NCBI GenBank assembly: GCA_028622995.1
Contig: JAJQJQ010000007.1
Location: 1,922,001 to 1,986,000 of the forward strand
Source: Panagrolaimus kolymaensis
Lineage: Eukaryota; Nematoda; Chromadorea; Rhabditida; Panagrolaimidae
Length of the DNA: 64,000 nucleotides
Direction: 5' to 3'
Made by a program: the position numbers and the translations under genes
Notes under the pieces: model-generated
Database searches by the model: none
Seen by the model: the letters and a program-made list of their open reading frames with translations, nothing else
What the model was told of the DNA's origin: nothing
Shown: positions 62,617 to 64,000 of the stretch, piece by piece
How positions within the stretch are numbered: position 1 is the first letter of the stretch
How the letters are laid out: each line of letters starts with the position of its first letter

Positions 62617-63155
62617 AAATAAAGAGGAAGAAAATGGGATGATACCACCAAATTAATAAATAAAAACGGGGGCGACTTGTAATATTTTATTAGGCTTTAT
62701 ACATATTTGTTGTTAATGAAAAATTAATAATAAGGGTAGTAAGATTGATTAGTATTTGTAATTTTAGTATGTGTAAATAATAAATTTGACAACATAATGT
62801 AAAAAAATAGTTGAGTTGCACGAAACTTTTATCACCAAATGTGTTGCGACCAAAAATTGTCAAACTAATTTTTGATTGTTTTTCTCTCAAAGAAGTCATA
62901 ATTAATGCAATGGTATATGTTAACCATATAGTCATAATGGAAACTACTGTAATCACAAAAAATATTGAAATGCCAAAAAGGTAAACTTTTTTTTCCCTGT
63001 TAAAATAATTGATTTTTTATTTTCTATTTATTAAATTTATTTGTTAATTTATTTTAAGATTTTGAGGCACATAATAAACTGAATGTGAAAAAAAGAAATA
63101 ACAAAAATAAAATTTATTATAAAAATAAAGTTATAAAAAAAGTGAACCAATTTTA
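62617..63155. other. Intergenic with a hydrophobic minus-strand open frame
   Basis: A minus-strand frame (about 63000 to 62690) after a TTTTAACAG acceptor encodes hydrophobic sequence (GISIFFVITVVSIMTIWLTY). I could not join it in phase to the membrane gene to its right. It may be chance AT-rich sequence or a diverged exon. Confidence 0.25.
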
Positions 63156-64000
63156 TTAAAGGGATGTGGTACTATGTTGTCGATTAATATTATTGTTATT
63201 ATTTTCCAATCCAGATGATTCAAGCAATGATTGAATTTGTCGCAAAAGTAATGCTTGTTCTTCCCGATTATCTGGATAATTATTCAACATGGAATATGCT
63301 AGGGAATCCTAAAATAAAAATTGCCATATTAATCAAAGCGAACTAAATCCAAAAGGATAATGTAAGATTTGTCAGAATTGCAAGAATAAGGATATAAGTT
63401 ATTGGTTTGGTTTAACTGATTTTGAGTTATGAAGGTTTATTTCATGGACTTTTATAAAATCTATTCCCAAAAATAAGTTCAATCATTTGGAGTTGAAAGC
63501 TTCAGACTTAAATGAATAAAACTTTATCCAAGTTTTTGAAAGCAAAGATAATTAAAACTGTTTTCATCCTTTTTTTAATTATAAAAAAATGTTTAGGTCA
63601 AAAGAAAGTCGAAAATATCTTTGCATCTTTTTGGTTAGCTCAACTCACCAATGGAACATCAGGATTAAGTAATTCTACAACGTCATTAGGTCTTTGACGA
63701 GCAAAAGCGCCTGATCGACCTGAACGAAATAAAGCACCTCGAATAGCCTCCGATGGAAATATAAAAGCAATGATCACAACTAAAAAAATACCTTTGAAAC
63801 ATTGTTAGTTTAAAAATAAATAAACTTACTGAAGGCAACAATTGAACTACAGTAAATTTTTGGCATCCTTTTTTCGTTGTCTGAATTAAGATGTAAAAAT
63901 ATCCAAGCGTGCAAAGAAGGGAATGGAAAGCTTCAATTGAATTCAATACTTTATTATATTTTTTCTTGCTTGTTTCTTTTGGTGTTAACTCCGCCTTCTT
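63156..64000 (-). CDS. Unrecognised membrane protein, 3' part (5' end outside window)
   Basis: Three exons run off the right edge: (64000)-about 63828, 63779-63649 and 63308-63156 (stop). The visible product has at least two hydrophobic segments: HSLLCTLGYFYILIQ, then SVIVIIAFIFPSEA formed across the first junction. The second one needs a GTTTAT donor; the stronger-looking GTAAGT four bases earlier would break the frame. A cytoplasmic-looking tail follows (RSGRSGAFARQRPNDVVELL, then DSLAYSMLNNYPDNREEQAL) and ends in an Asn run and QHSTTSL. I do not recognise the family. Confidence 0.5.

Overview
The window is AT-rich nuclear DNA from a nematode. The evidence is short introns (mostly 45-60 bp) with TTTTAG/TTTCAG acceptors, histone stem-loops with a C-first loop as described for Caenorhabditis elegans, a KIN-16-like receptor kinase, and compact same-strand gene runs that look like operons. 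I rebuilt exon structures by hand from splice sites and reading-frame continuity. Most models close on an exact multiple of three.

Layout. 1-5.7 kb: three minus-strand genes (NIFK-like RRM protein, a NOL11-like protein, a KIAA0319-like PKD receptor) in possible operon order. 6.0-10.2 kb: a CSN8-like gene whose 3' end runs into a decayed Helitron (Ulp1-type protease plus Rep, no helicase). 10.2-14.5 kb: gene-poor. 14.5-21.6 kb: an FN3 membrane protein, a receptor tyrosine kinase and an unrecognised protein. 22-30.7 kb: a histone cluster with H2A/H2B (divergent), H4 and H3, and the gene for the histone stem-loop binding protein SLBP between H4 and H3. Two foldback elements with TTAA flanks lie at 24.4 kb and 31.1-32.4 kb; the second has 548-bp arms. 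34.6-37.8 kb: an unrecognised coiled-coil protein and a BTB protein. 38-43 kb: gene-poor, upstream of an HR4/GCNF-type nuclear receptor. 46.6-53.2 kb: CMTR1 and SYF1/XAB2, divergent. 53.7-62.6 kb: AIMP2-like, LAS1, a SET-domain methyltransferase (all minus), a Ly6-like gene nested in a LAS1 intron, and an FBXO30/40-like gene. The right end holds the 3' part of a membrane protein gene.

The main result is the histone module. All four histone genes carry the same stem-loop, and exactly 16 nt after each stem is the 9-mer RGTTCRGTC. Three of four then have a GGGG-A/T-GGGG block 30-35 nt further on. SLBP, which binds this stem-loop, is encoded inside the cluster, and its upstream region shares a GGCGCCAAA element with the histone promoters. 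The 9-mer sits where a U7-bound downstream element would be in other animals, although U7 is reported missing from nematodes.

RNA and ribosome biogenesis genes are otherwise common here (NIFK, NOL11-like, LAS1, CMTR1, SYF1). Exon edges could be off by a few bases because everything was indexed by eye.
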